64,000 bases of DNA from an uncultured Pelagibacteraceae bacterium (GTDB lineage: Bacteria > Pseudomonadota > Alphaproteobacteria > Pelagibacterales > Pelagibacteraceae), in NCBI GenBank assembly GCA_902529645.1, contig CABZXO010000001.1, positions 124,001 through 188,000 on the forward strand. The letters run 5' to 3'. A program made the position numbers and the translations under genes. The notes under the pieces were generated by a model that did not search any database, was not told the origin of the DNA, and saw only the letters and a program-made list of their open reading frames with translations. Shown here piece by piece: positions 35,135 to 44,459 of the stretch (the stretch's first letter is position 1; the number at the start of each line of letters is the position of its first letter).

Positions 35135-36313
35135 ATGAGTATAGATAACAATTTATATGAAAAATCAATCAAGATTTTAACTGACTTAATCGCATTTAAA
35201 ACTATCTCAGGTCAAGATAACATTAATTTAATTGATTATTGTGAAAAAATTTTAAATAACATCGGAATAGATACTTTCAAAGTTTATGATGATGATAAAA
35301 AAAGAGTAAATCTTTTTGGAACTCTAAAAGCAAAAAATCAAAGCATAAAAAAACCAATTATATTATCTGGTCACACTGATGTGGTTCCCGTATCTAAAGG
35401 TTGGAGCAGTGATCCATTCGTTGCAACTATTAAAAATGACAAATTATATGGAAGAGGCTCATGTGATATGAAAGGTTTTATTGCATGTACACTTGCTTAT
35501 GCACCTATCTTCAAAGAAAGCAATTTAGATAGAGACTTACATTTCTGTTACACATTTGATGAAGAGACCGCATGTATTGGAGCCCCTTTATTAATAGATG
35601 AATTAAAAAAAAGAGAAATCAAAAATGGAATTTGTATAATTGGTGAACCAACTAAAATGAAAATTATTGACGCCCATAAAGGTATGAATGAATACACAGT
35701 TCACATTGGAGGACTTGCAGGACATAGTTCTAAACCACATTTAGGAGTGAATGCAGTTGAATATGCTACTAGATATGTTGGAAAACTTTTAGAAATAAGA
35801 GAAGAATTAAAAAAAAGAGTTCAAAAAGATAGTATTTTTGACCCTCCACATTCAACTTTATCTATTGGTGGTATTAAGGGTGGTATTGCCCATAATGTCA
35901 TTGCAGATAAATGTAGTGTTGAATGGGAAACAAGACCAGTTGTAAAAGAAGATGGGGAATTTGTTACGAATGAAATTGATAAATATGCAAATGAGGTACT
36001 ACTACCAGAAATGAAAAAAGTATTTCCAGATTCATATATTAAAAAAGAAGTGATAGGTGAAGTCATTGGTTTTAACAGATTAGATGAGTCTGAGGCATGT
36101 GAATTTGTATCAAATATAACTGGTGATAATTCTAGAGAAGTAGTTTCTTTTGGAACAGAAGCTGGTTTATTTCAAGAATTAGGTATCAGTACAGTTGTTT
36201 GCGGACCTGGATCAATAGAACAAGCTCACAAAATTGACGAGTTCATAGAATTAAATGAAATGAAAAAATGCCTTAAGTTTTTAGAAGGTGTAAAAGATAA
36301 ATCAGTTAATTAA
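35135..36313 (+). CDS. argE: ArgE/DapE-family deacetylase, acetylornithine deacetylase-like
   Basis: This M20-family zinc hydrolase of 392 aa probably removes acetyl from N-acetylornithine in arginine synthesis. Zinc and catalytic residues sit in LSGHTDVVPVSKGW near 80, GRGSCDMKGFIAC near 108, FDEETACIGAP near 142 and the final CGPGSIEQAHKIDEF near 355. IDAHKGMNEYTVHIGGLAGHSS near 180 (in parts) starts the dimerisation domain. Length and motifs match ArgE; other M20 acylases cannot be excluded. It ends 4 bases inside the convergent aldehyde dehydrogenase gene. Confidence 0.8.
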   Translation: MSIDNNLYEKSIKILTDLIAFKTISGQDNINLIDYCEKILNNIGIDTFKVYDDDKKRVNLFGTLKAKNQSIKKPIILSGHTDVVPVSKGWSSDPFVATIKNDKLYGRGSCDMKGFIACTLAYAPIFKESNLDRDLHFCYTFDEETACIGAPLLIDELKKREIKNGICIIGEPTKMKIIDAHKGMNEYTVHIGGLAGHSSKPHLGVNAVEYATRYVGKLLEIREELKKRVQKDSIFDPPHSTLSIGGIKGGIAHNVIADKCSVEWETRPVVKEDGEFVTNEIDKYANEVLLPEMKKVFPDSYIKKEVIGEVIGFNRLDESEACEFVSNITGDNSREVVSFGTEAGLFQELGISTVVCGPGSIEQAHKIDEFIELNEMKKCLKFLEGVKDKSVN

Positions 36314-37743
36314 CTCCAACCACCTATGGCTTTTACCTCTAAAAATTCCTCTAGGCCGTGTTCACCTGCTTCTCTACCTATTCCAGAATGTTTAAAACCA
36401 CCAAAAGGCGCATCAACAGCAATACCAGCTCCATTAACATCCACCATTCCAGATCTTAATTTTCTTGCAACTCGTTGTACTTTTTCTGAGTCTTGAGTTT
36501 GGATGTAGTTCGTTAATCCATAAGAAGTATCATTTGCAATTTTTATTGCCTCTTCTTCTGTTTCAAACGGGATAACGGATAAGACAGGTCCAAAAATTTC
36601 AGTTCTTGCAACATCCATCTCATTATTAACATCTGCAAAAACAGTTGGTTTAACAAAATAACCTTTATCTAGTCCATCAGGTTTACCAGTTCCTCCAGCA
36701 ACTAATTTTGCACCTTCATCAATCCCTTTTTGAATTAAAGTTTGAATTTTATTGTATTGGGTTTCTGAAACAACTGGACCTATATGCTCTCCTTCTTTTT
36801 TAGGATCACCAATTTCAAAGTTTTCTGTATACTTTTTTAATCTCCCAATAGCTTCATCATACATTGATTTTTCAACCAACATTCTTGTTGGTGCATTACA
36901 AGATTGTCCAGAATTTCTAAAACATCTTAAAGCACCTCTTTCAATAGCTGCTGGATCAGCATCTTTAAAAATTATATTTGCTCCCTTTCCACCTAATTCT
37001 AAGCTTACTCTTTTAAAATCTTTAGCAGCATTTTGTGAAATCAAAGCTCCTGCTCTTGTTGATCCTGTAAAAGAAATCATATTAATATCTGGATGACTTG
37101 TAAGAGCATCACCTGTTGTTGCTCCATCACCATTAACTAAATTGAACACACCTTTTGGGAATTTTATTTCATCAATAATTTCAGCAAGTATCATTGATGA
37201 GAGAGGTGCTAATTCTGATGGCTTTAAAACCATTGTGCAACCTGCGGCTATTGCTGGCATTACTTTTAAACAAACTTGGTTCATCGGCCAATTCCATGGT
37301 GTTATTAATGCACAAACACCTTTTGGTTCATAAATTAATCTTTGATTAGGAGCATGCTCTCCCAATGGTTTTTCAAATTCAAATTTTTTTAAATATCTAA
37401 TAAATGATTTAATATGACTTGCTCCTGTACCTGCTTGTAATTTTGTTGCAAAATCTTTTGGAGCGCCCATTTCAAGAGTTATAGCTTCTGCAATATCATT
37501 CCATCTTTTCTTATAATTTTCGTAAAGTTTTTCTAATAGTGTAATTCTTTCTTCTTTAGAGGAAAAGGCCCAAGACTCGTAAGCATCTTTTGCTGCATTA
37601 ACTGCTAAATCAACATCTGATTTATTTGCTAAAGTAATTACAGCACAATTTTCCTCAGTAGCTGGATCGATTACTTTTATTTCTTTGTCACTATTTGGTT
37701 TAACCCATGCTCCATTAATATAAAAATTTTTTTTATCTAACAT
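36310..37743 (-). CDS. NAD-dependent aldehyde dehydrogenase, copy 1
   Basis: This 477-aa ALDH oxidises an aldehyde to its acid with NAD(P). The motifs are GVCALITPWNWPMNQ near 132, FTGSTRAG near 222, the catalytic Glu in SLELGGKGANIIF near 245 and the nucleophile Cys in NSGQSCNAPTRM near 279; EIFGPVLSVIPFE is near 378. It is closely similar along its length to the ALDH at 52.0 kb (same LDKKNFYINGAWV-like start and GWS/GWN end), so the two are paralogues. It follows the agmatinase-family gene by 20 bases; an aminobutyraldehyde- or guanidinobutyraldehyde-type substrate would fit. Confidence 0.9.
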   Translation of the reverse strand: MLDKKNFYINGAWVKPNSDKEIKVIDPATEENCAVITLANKSDVDLAVNAAKDAYESWAFSSKEERITLLEKLYENYKKRWNDIAEAITLEMGAPKDFATKLQAGTGASHIKSFIRYLKKFEFEKPLGEHAPNQRLIYEPKGVCALITPWNWPMNQVCLKVMPAIAAGCTMVLKPSELAPLSSMILAEIIDEIKFPKGVFNLVNGDGATTGDALTSHPDINMISFTGSTRAGALISQNAAKDFKRVSLELGGKGANIIFKDADPAAIERGALRCFRNSGQSCNAPTRMLVEKSMYDEAIGRLKKYTENFEIGDPKKEGEHIGPVVSETQYNKIQTLIQKGIDEGAKLVAGGTGKPDGLDKGYFVKPTVFADVNNEMDVARTEIFGPVLSVIPFETEEEAIKIANDTSYGLTNYIQTQDSEKVQRVARKLRSGMVDVNGAGIAVDAPFGGFKHSGIGREAGEHGLEEFLEVKAIGGWS

Positions 37744-37763
37744 GATTTAAAATTATCCTTTCC

Positions 37764-38723
37764 TTATGATTTTGCAAATAAATTTGTTAATTCGTAAACT
37801 ATTGTTGCGGCTGCAAGAGAAGTAACTTCTGCATGATCGTATGCGGGTGAAACTTCAACAACATCAGCAGAAACTAAATTTAATCCAGACAACCCTCTTA
37901 AAACATTTACCATTTCTCTGGTTGTCATTCCTGCAATTTCTGGTGTACCTGTACCAGGTGCAAATGCAGGATCTAACACATCAATATCTATAGATAAATA
38001 AAGAGGATTATCTCCTACTCTCTTTCTAATCCTTTCAACAATTTTTTCTGTTCCTTCAGTTTGAAATTCATCACAGTGAATTATTTTAAAACCAAAACTT
38101 TCATCATTTTTTATATCATCTCTACTGTAAAGAGGCCCTCTAATTCCCACATGCATTGAAGCATCATCTAAAAACAAACCTTCTTCTCTTGCTCTTCTAA
38201 AAGGAGTTCCATGTGTATATGGAGCGCCGAAATAAGTATCCCAAGTATCTAAATGAGCATCAAAATGAACTAGAGAAACTGGTCCATTGTTTTTTTTATT
38301 AATCGCTCTTAACAATGGTACTGCAATTGTATGATCACCACCTAAACTAATTATTCCACCTACTTTATTTAATAAATTAGTTGCCCCCTCTTCTATTTGT
38401 TTAATTGCTTCATCAATACTAAATGGATTACAAGAAATATCTCCAGCATCAGCTACCTGTTGAATTTTAAATGGCTCTACATCATAACTTGGATGATAAT
38501 TTGTTCTTAAATGTCTTGATGCTTGTCGGATACTCTGAGGGCCAAATCTCGCCCCAGGTCTATAACTGGTTCCGGCATCAAACGGAACACCTACAATCGC
38601 TACATCGCAACTTTCAACATCTCTTAATTCAGGCAATCTAGCAAAAGTGCCTGGACCAGCATACCGAGGTACTTTTGTTCCACTTACTGGTTGAATAGGA
38701 TTTTTATTTCTTTCTTTTGTCAT
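37764..38723 (-). CDS. speB: Agmatinase-family ureohydrolase
   Basis: This manganese ureohydrolase of 319 aa hydrolyses agmatine or a related guanidino compound to urea and amine. The metal ligands are in SLGGDHTIAVPL near 125, LVHFDAHLDTWD near 150 and YLSIDIDVLDPAFAPGTGTPE near 236 (in parts). The ending EVSPAYDHAEVTSLAAATIVYEL is typical of the agmatinase/guanidinobutyrase branch. Agmatine is the default; guanidinobutyrate or guanidinopropionate are as plausible given the neighbouring ALDH. It begins 53 bases from the divergent HEXXH gene. Confidence 0.85.
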   Translation of the reverse strand: MTKERNKNPIQPVSGTKVPRYAGPGTFARLPELRDVESCDVAIVGVPFDAGTSYRPGARFGPQSIRQASRHLRTNYHPSYDVEPFKIQQVADAGDISCNPFSIDEAIKQIEEGATNLLNKVGGIISLGGDHTIAVPLLRAINKKNNGPVSLVHFDAHLDTWDTYFGAPYTHGTPFRRAREEGLFLDDASMHVGIRGPLYSRDDIKNDESFGFKIIHCDEFQTEGTEKIVERIRKRVGDNPLYLSIDIDVLDPAFAPGTGTPEIAGMTTREMVNVLRGLSGLNLVSADVVEVSPAYDHAEVTSLAAATIVYELTNLFAKS

Positions 38724-38776
38724 TTTTCAATAATCTAAGATAATATTATCTAATCTAATTCGTCTATAATAAATTA

Positions 38777-39505
38777 ATGAAAGTTATATTTTTATTCATC
38801 ATATTATTTCAGTTTTTCCATGTAAATGCTGATGAAATATATAATATAATAAAAATTCCAAACTTAGAAATCCACAAGCTAAAAAATGAGAATAATATCC
38901 GTTATCTAAATGCAAAAAGAGATTTTAAAATAGGAGTAGATGACAATATTACTTGCAACAAAACAGATAAAGAAAATCTTAATACAAAATTTCCAGTTAT
39001 TGAAAGAAATATAAAAAGATACAATTCTAAATTCCTAAAGAAAATAAATTTAAAATATATTGTATTTTGTGAAGGTTTATTTATTTCGAATATTAATACT
39101 GGCGGAATATCAGATAATAAAAATAGATCCTTAATATTAGACATAAACTTTAATGAAAAATATTTTGAAAGAATGATCCATCATGAAATTTTTCATATGA
39201 TTCAAAATAGTTATGAAGATAATTTTAATGATCAAAAATTTTCTTTATTTAATAATTCTGATTTTGAATACTCTAAATGCTCCACTTGTTCTGATAGATT
39301 AAATTTAGATTTATATGAAAACACAAATGGTTTTTTAACAGAATATTCAAAATCAATTCCATCAGAAGATATGGCTGAAATCTTTTCTTTTTTAATGGTT
39401 AATAAAAATTTAATTGAAGAGAAAATAAAAAAAGACTTTATATTAAACAATAAGGTTAATTTTATTAAGACCAATATATTTAAAATCGATGAAAATATTT
39501 TATGA
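38777..39505 (+). CDS. Secreted protein with HEXXH zinc-protease motif
   Basis: This 242-aa protein starts with a signal peptide (VIFLFIILFQFFHVNA, cleavage near residue 18). The motif MIHHEIFHMIQNSY near residue 137 contains HEIFH, the HEXXH zinc site. A possible third ligand Glu lies in FLTEYSKSIPSEDMAEIFSF near 195-213 (in parts), a pattern seen in other secreted metallopeptidases (EDMAEIFSF). Two cysteines close together (SKCSTCSDR) may form a disulfide or bind metal. It has no known family that I can name. Its stop overlaps the cyclophilin start as ATGA, so both are made together for the cell envelope. Confidence 0.75.
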   Translation: MKVIFLFIILFQFFHVNADEIYNIIKIPNLEIHKLKNENNIRYLNAKRDFKIGVDDNITCNKTDKENLNTKFPVIERNIKRYNSKFLKKINLKYIVFCEGLFISNINTGGISDNKNRSLILDINFNEKYFERMIHHEIFHMIQNSYEDNFNDQKFSLFNNSDFEYSKCSTCSDRLNLDLYENTNGFLTEYSKSIPSEDMAEIFSFLMVNKNLIEEKIKKDFILNNKVNFIKTNIFKIDENIL

Positions 39506-40152
39506 TTAAAACAATTAAAGCTTCAAAATCAGAAAAAATTTTATTTATTTTTTTAATTATTTTAGCTGTTTCGGCTTTTTCATCTTTTTTTTTATTAAAA
39601 AATAAATGTTTGTTTGTAGAAAAAAAAGATTTAAAAAAATTAAACTTTGAAAACCCAGATAATATTGCTGTGATGAATTTAGAATGTGGAAATATAATTA
39701 TTGAGCTATACCCAGAATTATCTCCAAAAGCTGTTGAAAGATTCAAAACTCTAATTGAAAAAAAAATGTATGATGGTTCTGCCTTCTATAAAGTTGTTGA
39801 AAATACTTTAGTGCAAGCTGGTGATATAGAATTTGGAAACATTGAGTATTTAGATTACTCAAAAATTGGAAGTGGAAAATCTGGATTGGGATTATTAAAA
39901 TCGGAACTTAGTGATGATTTTGAATTTACTGAGGGAAGTATTGGTTTTGCAAGGTCAACAGAATTTGACTCTGAAGATAGTGAGTTTTTTATAACCTTAA
40001 AAGAAATCCCAATTTATCAAGGAGAATATACTCCAATTGGAAAAGTGAAGTATGGCCTAGATATTATTAAGAAAATAAAAACAGGGAATAAAGCAATATA
40101 TGTACTAAGGCCCGATTATATAAATACTTTTAGAATGCTGGAGACTAATTAA
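39502..40152 (+). CDS. Membrane-anchored cyclophilin-type peptidyl-prolyl isomerase
   Basis: This 216-aa protein has an N-terminal membrane anchor (ILFIFLIILAVSAFSSFFLL, about residues 13-32) and a cyclophilin domain facing the periplasm. The domain shows LECGNIIIELYPELSPKAVERF near 61 (in parts), YDGSAFYKVVENTLVQAGD near 88 (equivalent to the FHRVIxxFMIQGGD strand) and DSEFFITLKEIP near 155 (equivalent to SQFFI). The catalytic Arg of FHRV is replaced (FYKV), so isomerase activity may be low. It is coupled to the HEXXH protein upstream and ends 8 bases inside the convergent fad gene. Confidence 0.85.
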   Translation: MIKTIKASKSEKILFIFLIILAVSAFSSFFLLKNKCLFVEKKDLKKLNFENPDNIAVMNLECGNIIIELYPELSPKAVERFKTLIEKKMYDGSAFYKVVENTLVQAGDIEFGNIEYLDYSKIGSGKSGLGLLKSELSDDFEFTEGSIGFARSTEFDSEDSEFFITLKEIPIYQGEYTPIGKVKYGLDIIKKIKTGNKAIYVLRPDYINTFRMLETN

Positions 40153-42367
40153 CTAAAGGTTTTCCAGTTGAAAGAGTGTGTTTAATTCTATTCTGAGTTT
40201 GTCTAGTTTCTATCAATCTCATAAAAGAATCTAGCTCTAATTTGTAAAGATCATCTTCTGATAAAGTTTTATCTAAATTTGTATCACCACCACTTAAAAC
40301 ATTTGCTAGTTCTGTTCCAACATGCATTCCGTGATCTAAAATAATTTTTTCATTATATAATTTGTCTAAAACTTTAATCATTTTCTCTTTCAAAGGTTTG
40401 CCAGATAGATTAAATTTACACTCTTCTGGAGGAACAAAATCATTATTTTTATGGATAAGTTTTCTCGCTTCTTCAAAAAGACTGTTTCTATTCATGATTT
40501 TTTTATCTTCAGGTTTTAAATATTTTAAAGGCTCTGCTTCTACAGGTGAGGTTGCAGTTTTTGCGTATCCAATAATATCAAATACTTTCAGAGGAGCATA
40601 ATCAGGATCAGATTTTGCTTCATCAGTTTGTGACCATCTCCAAAGCATTTCTTTGCATCCACCTCCAGCAGGCACTAATCCAACAATTGTCTCTACAAGA
40701 CCAACCACAATATTTGTGTGTGATGCAACAAAGTTACTTTGAACTAAAACTTCAAAACCACCACCCAATGTGAGACCAGAAGGCGCAGAGACTACAGGGT
40801 GCTTAGAATATTTTAATGTTTTGCAAGTATCTTGAAAATATTTAATAAATTTTTCAATAGATTTGAAATCACCTTTATCTGCAAAATTCATCGTATAACT
40901 TAAATTCACACCTGCAGAAAATTGCATACTTTCATTCATAACAATAAGTGGTTTATCAGTTGCATTTTTTAATGCATCCATCGAGTCGTAATCTAGTGCA
41001 CAAGCTTTTGTGGTAAATTCAACAATATTAAAATCCTTAAAACGGTGAATTTCAGCAGAATTATTTTTATCTACTTTTATTGCTGCTGGTCTAATTTTTC
41101 CTAGTGTTTCAATATCAGTGTAAAGTTGTCTTTCTCCGTAAAAGTTTTCATCTTTTGATTTCAACAAATTTTCTAAAAATTTATTGTTTTCAAAATTATC
41201 TATTCTTGAAAAAAAATTTTCTACCCCAATTGATTTTAACATTTCAAAAGGGCCCATTGCCCAATTAAAACCAAGTCTCATTGCTTCATCTATATCGTTA
41301 AACTTATCTGTAATCCCTGGAACTAGAGAAGACGCATATTTTATTATTTTAGAAATTACTTCCCAAGCATATTCTCCATATTTATCTTTTCGATTAATTA
41401 AATTATTTATATCTACAGTCTCAACTCCTAAATCTATTTTTTTGGAGGTTGTATATTCACCTGTTTCTAAATTAATAGCTTCTAATATTTTTTGGTTTCC
41501 ACTTTTATTCATTCTATAAAAACCACCTTTTCCTTTACGTCCAGTGTAACCAGTATCAATTAATTTTTTTACTAATGGAATTTCTTTTGCAACTATTTGA
41601 AATTCATCATTTTCAGAAAGCTCTTTAATAAAACTTTTTAAAACATCAGCCATCAAATCAATTCCAATTAGGTCATATAAGCCAAAAACTCCAGTTTTAG
41701 GTATACCCATTGGTCTTCCAAACACTGCATCTGCTTCTTCAATTGATAGTTTCATCTTGAATGCTTCAGTCATTGCTACCTGCATTGCATAAACCCCTAT
41801 TCTATTTCCCAAGAAACCAGGTGTATCGTTACAAACAATAGCCCCTTTACCTAATTCAATTTCACAGAATTTTTTAAGAGAATTAATTTTATTTAAATTA
41901 TTATTCTCATTCTTAACAATTTCTAACAATCCCATGTATCTAACCGGATTAAAGAAATGAGTTATGCAAAAATCTTTTTTTTCTTCTTCAGTTAATTTTT
42001 CTGACAAAACTTTTATTGGGATAGATGATGTGTTTGATGAAACAATTGCTCCCTGTTTTCTATTCTTAAATATTTTTTCATAAATATTGTGTTTTATATC
42101 AATTCTTTCAACAACAGCTTCAACAACCCAATCAGCTTCTTTTACTACATCAAAATTATCATTAATGTTCCCAACTTTAATATTTTCAATTTTACTTTTA
42201 TCTAAAAGTAACGGGGGTCTTGATTTATGAATTCTATCTCTAGCTTTTTCTGATATTTCTGTTGTTAAATCTAGAAGAGTTACTGGTACATTGGCATTAC
42301 AAAGGTGTGCTGCAATTCCACTACCCATCGTACCAGATCCGATAACAACTACTTTTTTTATATCCAT
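40145..42367 (-). CDS. fadN: 3-hydroxyacyl-CoA dehydrogenase / enoyl-CoA hydratase, FadN type
   Basis: This bifunctional beta-oxidation enzyme (about 740 aa from ATG 42367; the track uses an upstream TTG) has the dehydrogenase first: the NAD motif VVVIGSGTMGSGIAAHL near residue 6, then the catalytic block CITHFFNPVRYMGLLEIV near 136 and NDTPGFLGNRIG near 181. The crotonase domain comes second, with LTLGGGFEVLVQ near 540 and GLVPAGGGCKEM near 563. This order (dehydrogenase before hydratase) is the reverse of FadB/FadJ and the same as Bacillus FadN. It is divergent from a thiolase gene, together supplying three steps of beta-oxidation; no acyl-CoA dehydrogenase or ligase is in the window. Confidence 0.88.
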   Translation of the reverse strand: MDIKKVVVIGSGTMGSGIAAHLCNANVPVTLLDLTTEISEKARDRIHKSRPPLLLDKSKIENIKVGNINDNFDVVKEADWVVEAVVERIDIKHNIYEKIFKNRKQGAIVSSNTSSIPIKVLSEKLTEEEKKDFCITHFFNPVRYMGLLEIVKNENNNLNKINSLKKFCEIELGKGAIVCNDTPGFLGNRIGVYAMQVAMTEAFKMKLSIEEADAVFGRPMGIPKTGVFGLYDLIGIDLMADVLKSFIKELSENDEFQIVAKEIPLVKKLIDTGYTGRKGKGGFYRMNKSGNQKILEAINLETGEYTTSKKIDLGVETVDINNLINRKDKYGEYAWEVISKIIKYASSLVPGITDKFNDIDEAMRLGFNWAMGPFEMLKSIGVENFFSRIDNFENNKFLENLLKSKDENFYGERQLYTDIETLGKIRPAAIKVDKNNSAEIHRFKDFNIVEFTTKACALDYDSMDALKNATDKPLIVMNESMQFSAGVNLSYTMNFADKGDFKSIEKFIKYFQDTCKTLKYSKHPVVSAPSGLTLGGGFEVLVQSNFVASHTNIVVGLVETIVGLVPAGGGCKEMLWRWSQTDEAKSDPDYAPLKVFDIIGYAKTATSPVEAEPLKYLKPEDKKIMNRNSLFEEARKLIHKNNDFVPPEECKFNLSGKPLKEKMIKVLDKLYNEKIILDHGMHVGTELANVLSGGDTNLDKTLSEDDLYKLELDSFMRLIETRQTQNRIKHTLSTGKPLVN

Positions 42368-42472
42368 AATTAGCAAACTTTTATAGAATTAATCAAAAAC
42401 TTGAAATAAGACAAATTTCCTGATTAATTAAATTGGTAAGCTATATAAATTAAAATAATATTAAAGAGAAAA

Positions 42473-43600
42473 ATGTACAATTCAGTAATAGCTGGTTACT
42501 CCAGATCACCTTTTGCAATGGCTAATAAAGGGAAATTAATTGAAGTAAAACCTGTTAATCTTCTAGCTGACGTAATCAAAAACCTTGTGTCACAATCAAA
42601 AATTAATCCAAAAGAAATTGAAGATGTTGTTATAGGATGTGCATTTCAGGTTGGTGAGCAGTGTTTTAATATTGGAAGATTGGTAACTTTTTTATCAGAC
42701 TTAGAAATAAGAGTGCCAGGAATGTCTGTAGATAGATGGTGTGGATCTTCTATGGAAGCAATTCATATTGCTGCAGGAAAAATAGCAATGGGTTCTGGCA
42801 AAGCATTCATTTGTGGAGGCGTAGAAAGCATGACAAGAGTTGAAACTGGCTTCGATGCTTTACCTTATCCTTACTCAGATGAGAATAAACAAAATCCACA
42901 TTTATATTTATCAATGGGTATTACTGCAGAGAATGTTGCAAAAAAATATAATATTTCAAGAACAGAGCAACAACAGTTCTCATTAGAAAGTCATCGAAAA
43001 GCAAATGAGGCACAGCAAAAAGGGAAATTTATTACCGAGATAACTAAAATAGGTGATTATGAAACTGATGAAAATATCAGGCCTAATAGCACAATGGAAA
43101 AATTAAATAGTTTAAAATTAGCTTTTGATCAAAATGGAACTGTAACAGCTGCAACTTCATCTCCCTTAACTGATGGAGCTGCTGCAACTCTTATATGTGA
43201 AGAAAATTTTGCTAAAGAAAATGGCTTAGAAATTCTTGGTAGGATAAAATCTACTGCTGTTGAGGGTTGTGATCCAAATTATATGGGATTAGGTCCAATT
43301 TCAGCCACTAAAAAAGCTTTGGAAAGAGCGAAACTTTCAATTGAGGAAATAGATATTGTTGAGCTTAATGAAGCTTTTGCATCTCAATCGCTGGCTTGTA
43401 TCAAAGATTTAGATATTGATGTTGAAAAAGTAAACTTAGATGGTGGAGCAATTGCTTTAGGGCATCCTTTAGGTGCAACAGGTGCACGAATAACAGGAAA
43501 AGCTGCACAACTATTAAAAAGAGAGAATAAAAAATTTGCACTTGCTACTCAATGCATTGGTTTAGGAATGGGAATTGCAACAGTAATAGAAGCAGTTTAA
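42473..43600 (+). CDS. fadA: Acetyl-CoA acyltransferase (thiolase)
   Basis: This 375-aa thiolase cleaves 3-ketoacyl-CoA in the last beta-oxidation step. The acyl-accepting Cys is in SVDRWCGSSMEAIHIAA near 87, the His in GGAIALGHPLGATGAR near 328 and the second Cys in TQCIGLGMGIATV near 362. The catalytic NEAFA appears as ELNEAFASQS. Complete length for the family. It is 97 bases from the divergent FadN-type gene. A biosynthetic acetoacetyl-CoA thiolase role is less likely because of that pairing. Confidence 0.9.
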   Translation: MYNSVIAGYSRSPFAMANKGKLIEVKPVNLLADVIKNLVSQSKINPKEIEDVVIGCAFQVGEQCFNIGRLVTFLSDLEIRVPGMSVDRWCGSSMEAIHIAAGKIAMGSGKAFICGGVESMTRVETGFDALPYPYSDENKQNPHLYLSMGITAENVAKKYNISRTEQQQFSLESHRKANEAQQKGKFITEITKIGDYETDENIRPNSTMEKLNSLKLAFDQNGTVTAATSSPLTDGAAATLICEENFAKENGLEILGRIKSTAVEGCDPNYMGLGPISATKKALERAKLSIEEIDIVELNEAFASQSLACIKDLDIDVEKVNLDGGAIALGHPLGATGARITGKAAQLLKRENKKFALATQCIGLGMGIATVIEAV

Positions 43601-43602
43601 TT

Positions 43603-44457
43603 TTATCTATTAATTCCTCTTAGTCTCTCAGATCTTCTTCTTAATAATTCTGCACTAATTAAAATCAAAGTTGAAAGAATAATTAAACATGTTGCAACAG
43701 CAAGAATTGTTGGACTTAATTGTTCTCTTAAACCTGTCCACATTTGTATTGGAATAGTTGTATTTTCTAAACCAGCTAAAAACAGTACAACAACAACTTC
43801 GTCAAAAGATGTAACAAATGCAAACAAGCCTCCGGATATAACTCCAGGTAATATTAGAGGTAGTGTTACTTTCATAAAAGTATTAACAGGATTACTACCT
43901 AAACTAGCTGCTGCTCTTGTAACACTGTGGTCAAAACCAGAAAGAGTTGCTGTTACTGTTATTACAACAAATGGAGTTCCTAATATTATATGAGCTAAAA
44001 CTATTCCTGCATGTGTTGCTGCTAAACCAACTTTTGCCATGAAAAAGAAAATCGCAACACCTGAAATAATTAAAGGAACAATCATTGGTGAAATCAAAGT
44101 AGCCATTATTATACCTTTGTATGGCATGTGCCTGCTACTTAATCCTAAAGCAGCTAATGTTCCTAAAATTATTGAACCGATTGTTGCAAAAATAGCAATT
44201 ATAAAACTATTCTTTGCAGCTAATCCCCATGGATTTTTGGTTCCATAAATCATATCCTTATACCATCTTAGAGAAAATGCATCTGGATCAAGATTTTTCA
44301 TTCCCTCTGAAAATACTAAAAACTCTTCTGCATTAAATGATAATGGGAAAATTACAAACAAAGGTGCAATCAAAAAGAAAAATACAAAAGTACAAATTGT
44401 AATATAAATATAATGCCAAATTCTATATCTTGTTTCTGTATAACTTGGTAATGCCAT
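43603..44457 (-). CDS. Polyamine-type ABC permease, PotC-like
   Basis: This inner-membrane permease of 284 aa has six membrane helices and the EAA loop SVTRAAASLGSNPVNTFMKVTLPL near 178 (in parts). It belongs to the PotC/second permease group of spermidine/putrescine importers. It follows the PotB-like permease by 2 bases and is the last gene of the transporter operon. The substrate cannot be named from the permease; the binding protein is the better guide. Confidence 0.88.
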   Translation of the reverse strand: MALPSYTETRYRIWHYIYITICTFVFFFLIAPLFVIFPLSFNAEEFLVFSEGMKNLDPDAFSLRWYKDMIYGTKNPWGLAAKNSFIIAIFATIGSIILGTLAALGLSSRHMPYKGIIMATLISPMIVPLIISGVAIFFFMAKVGLAATHAGIVLAHIILGTPFVVITVTATLSGFDHSVTRAAASLGSNPVNTFMKVTLPLILPGVISGGLFAFVTSFDEVVVVLFLAGLENTTIPIQMWTGLREQLSPTILAVATCLIILSTLILISAELLRRRSERLRGINR

Positions 44458-44459
44458 AA

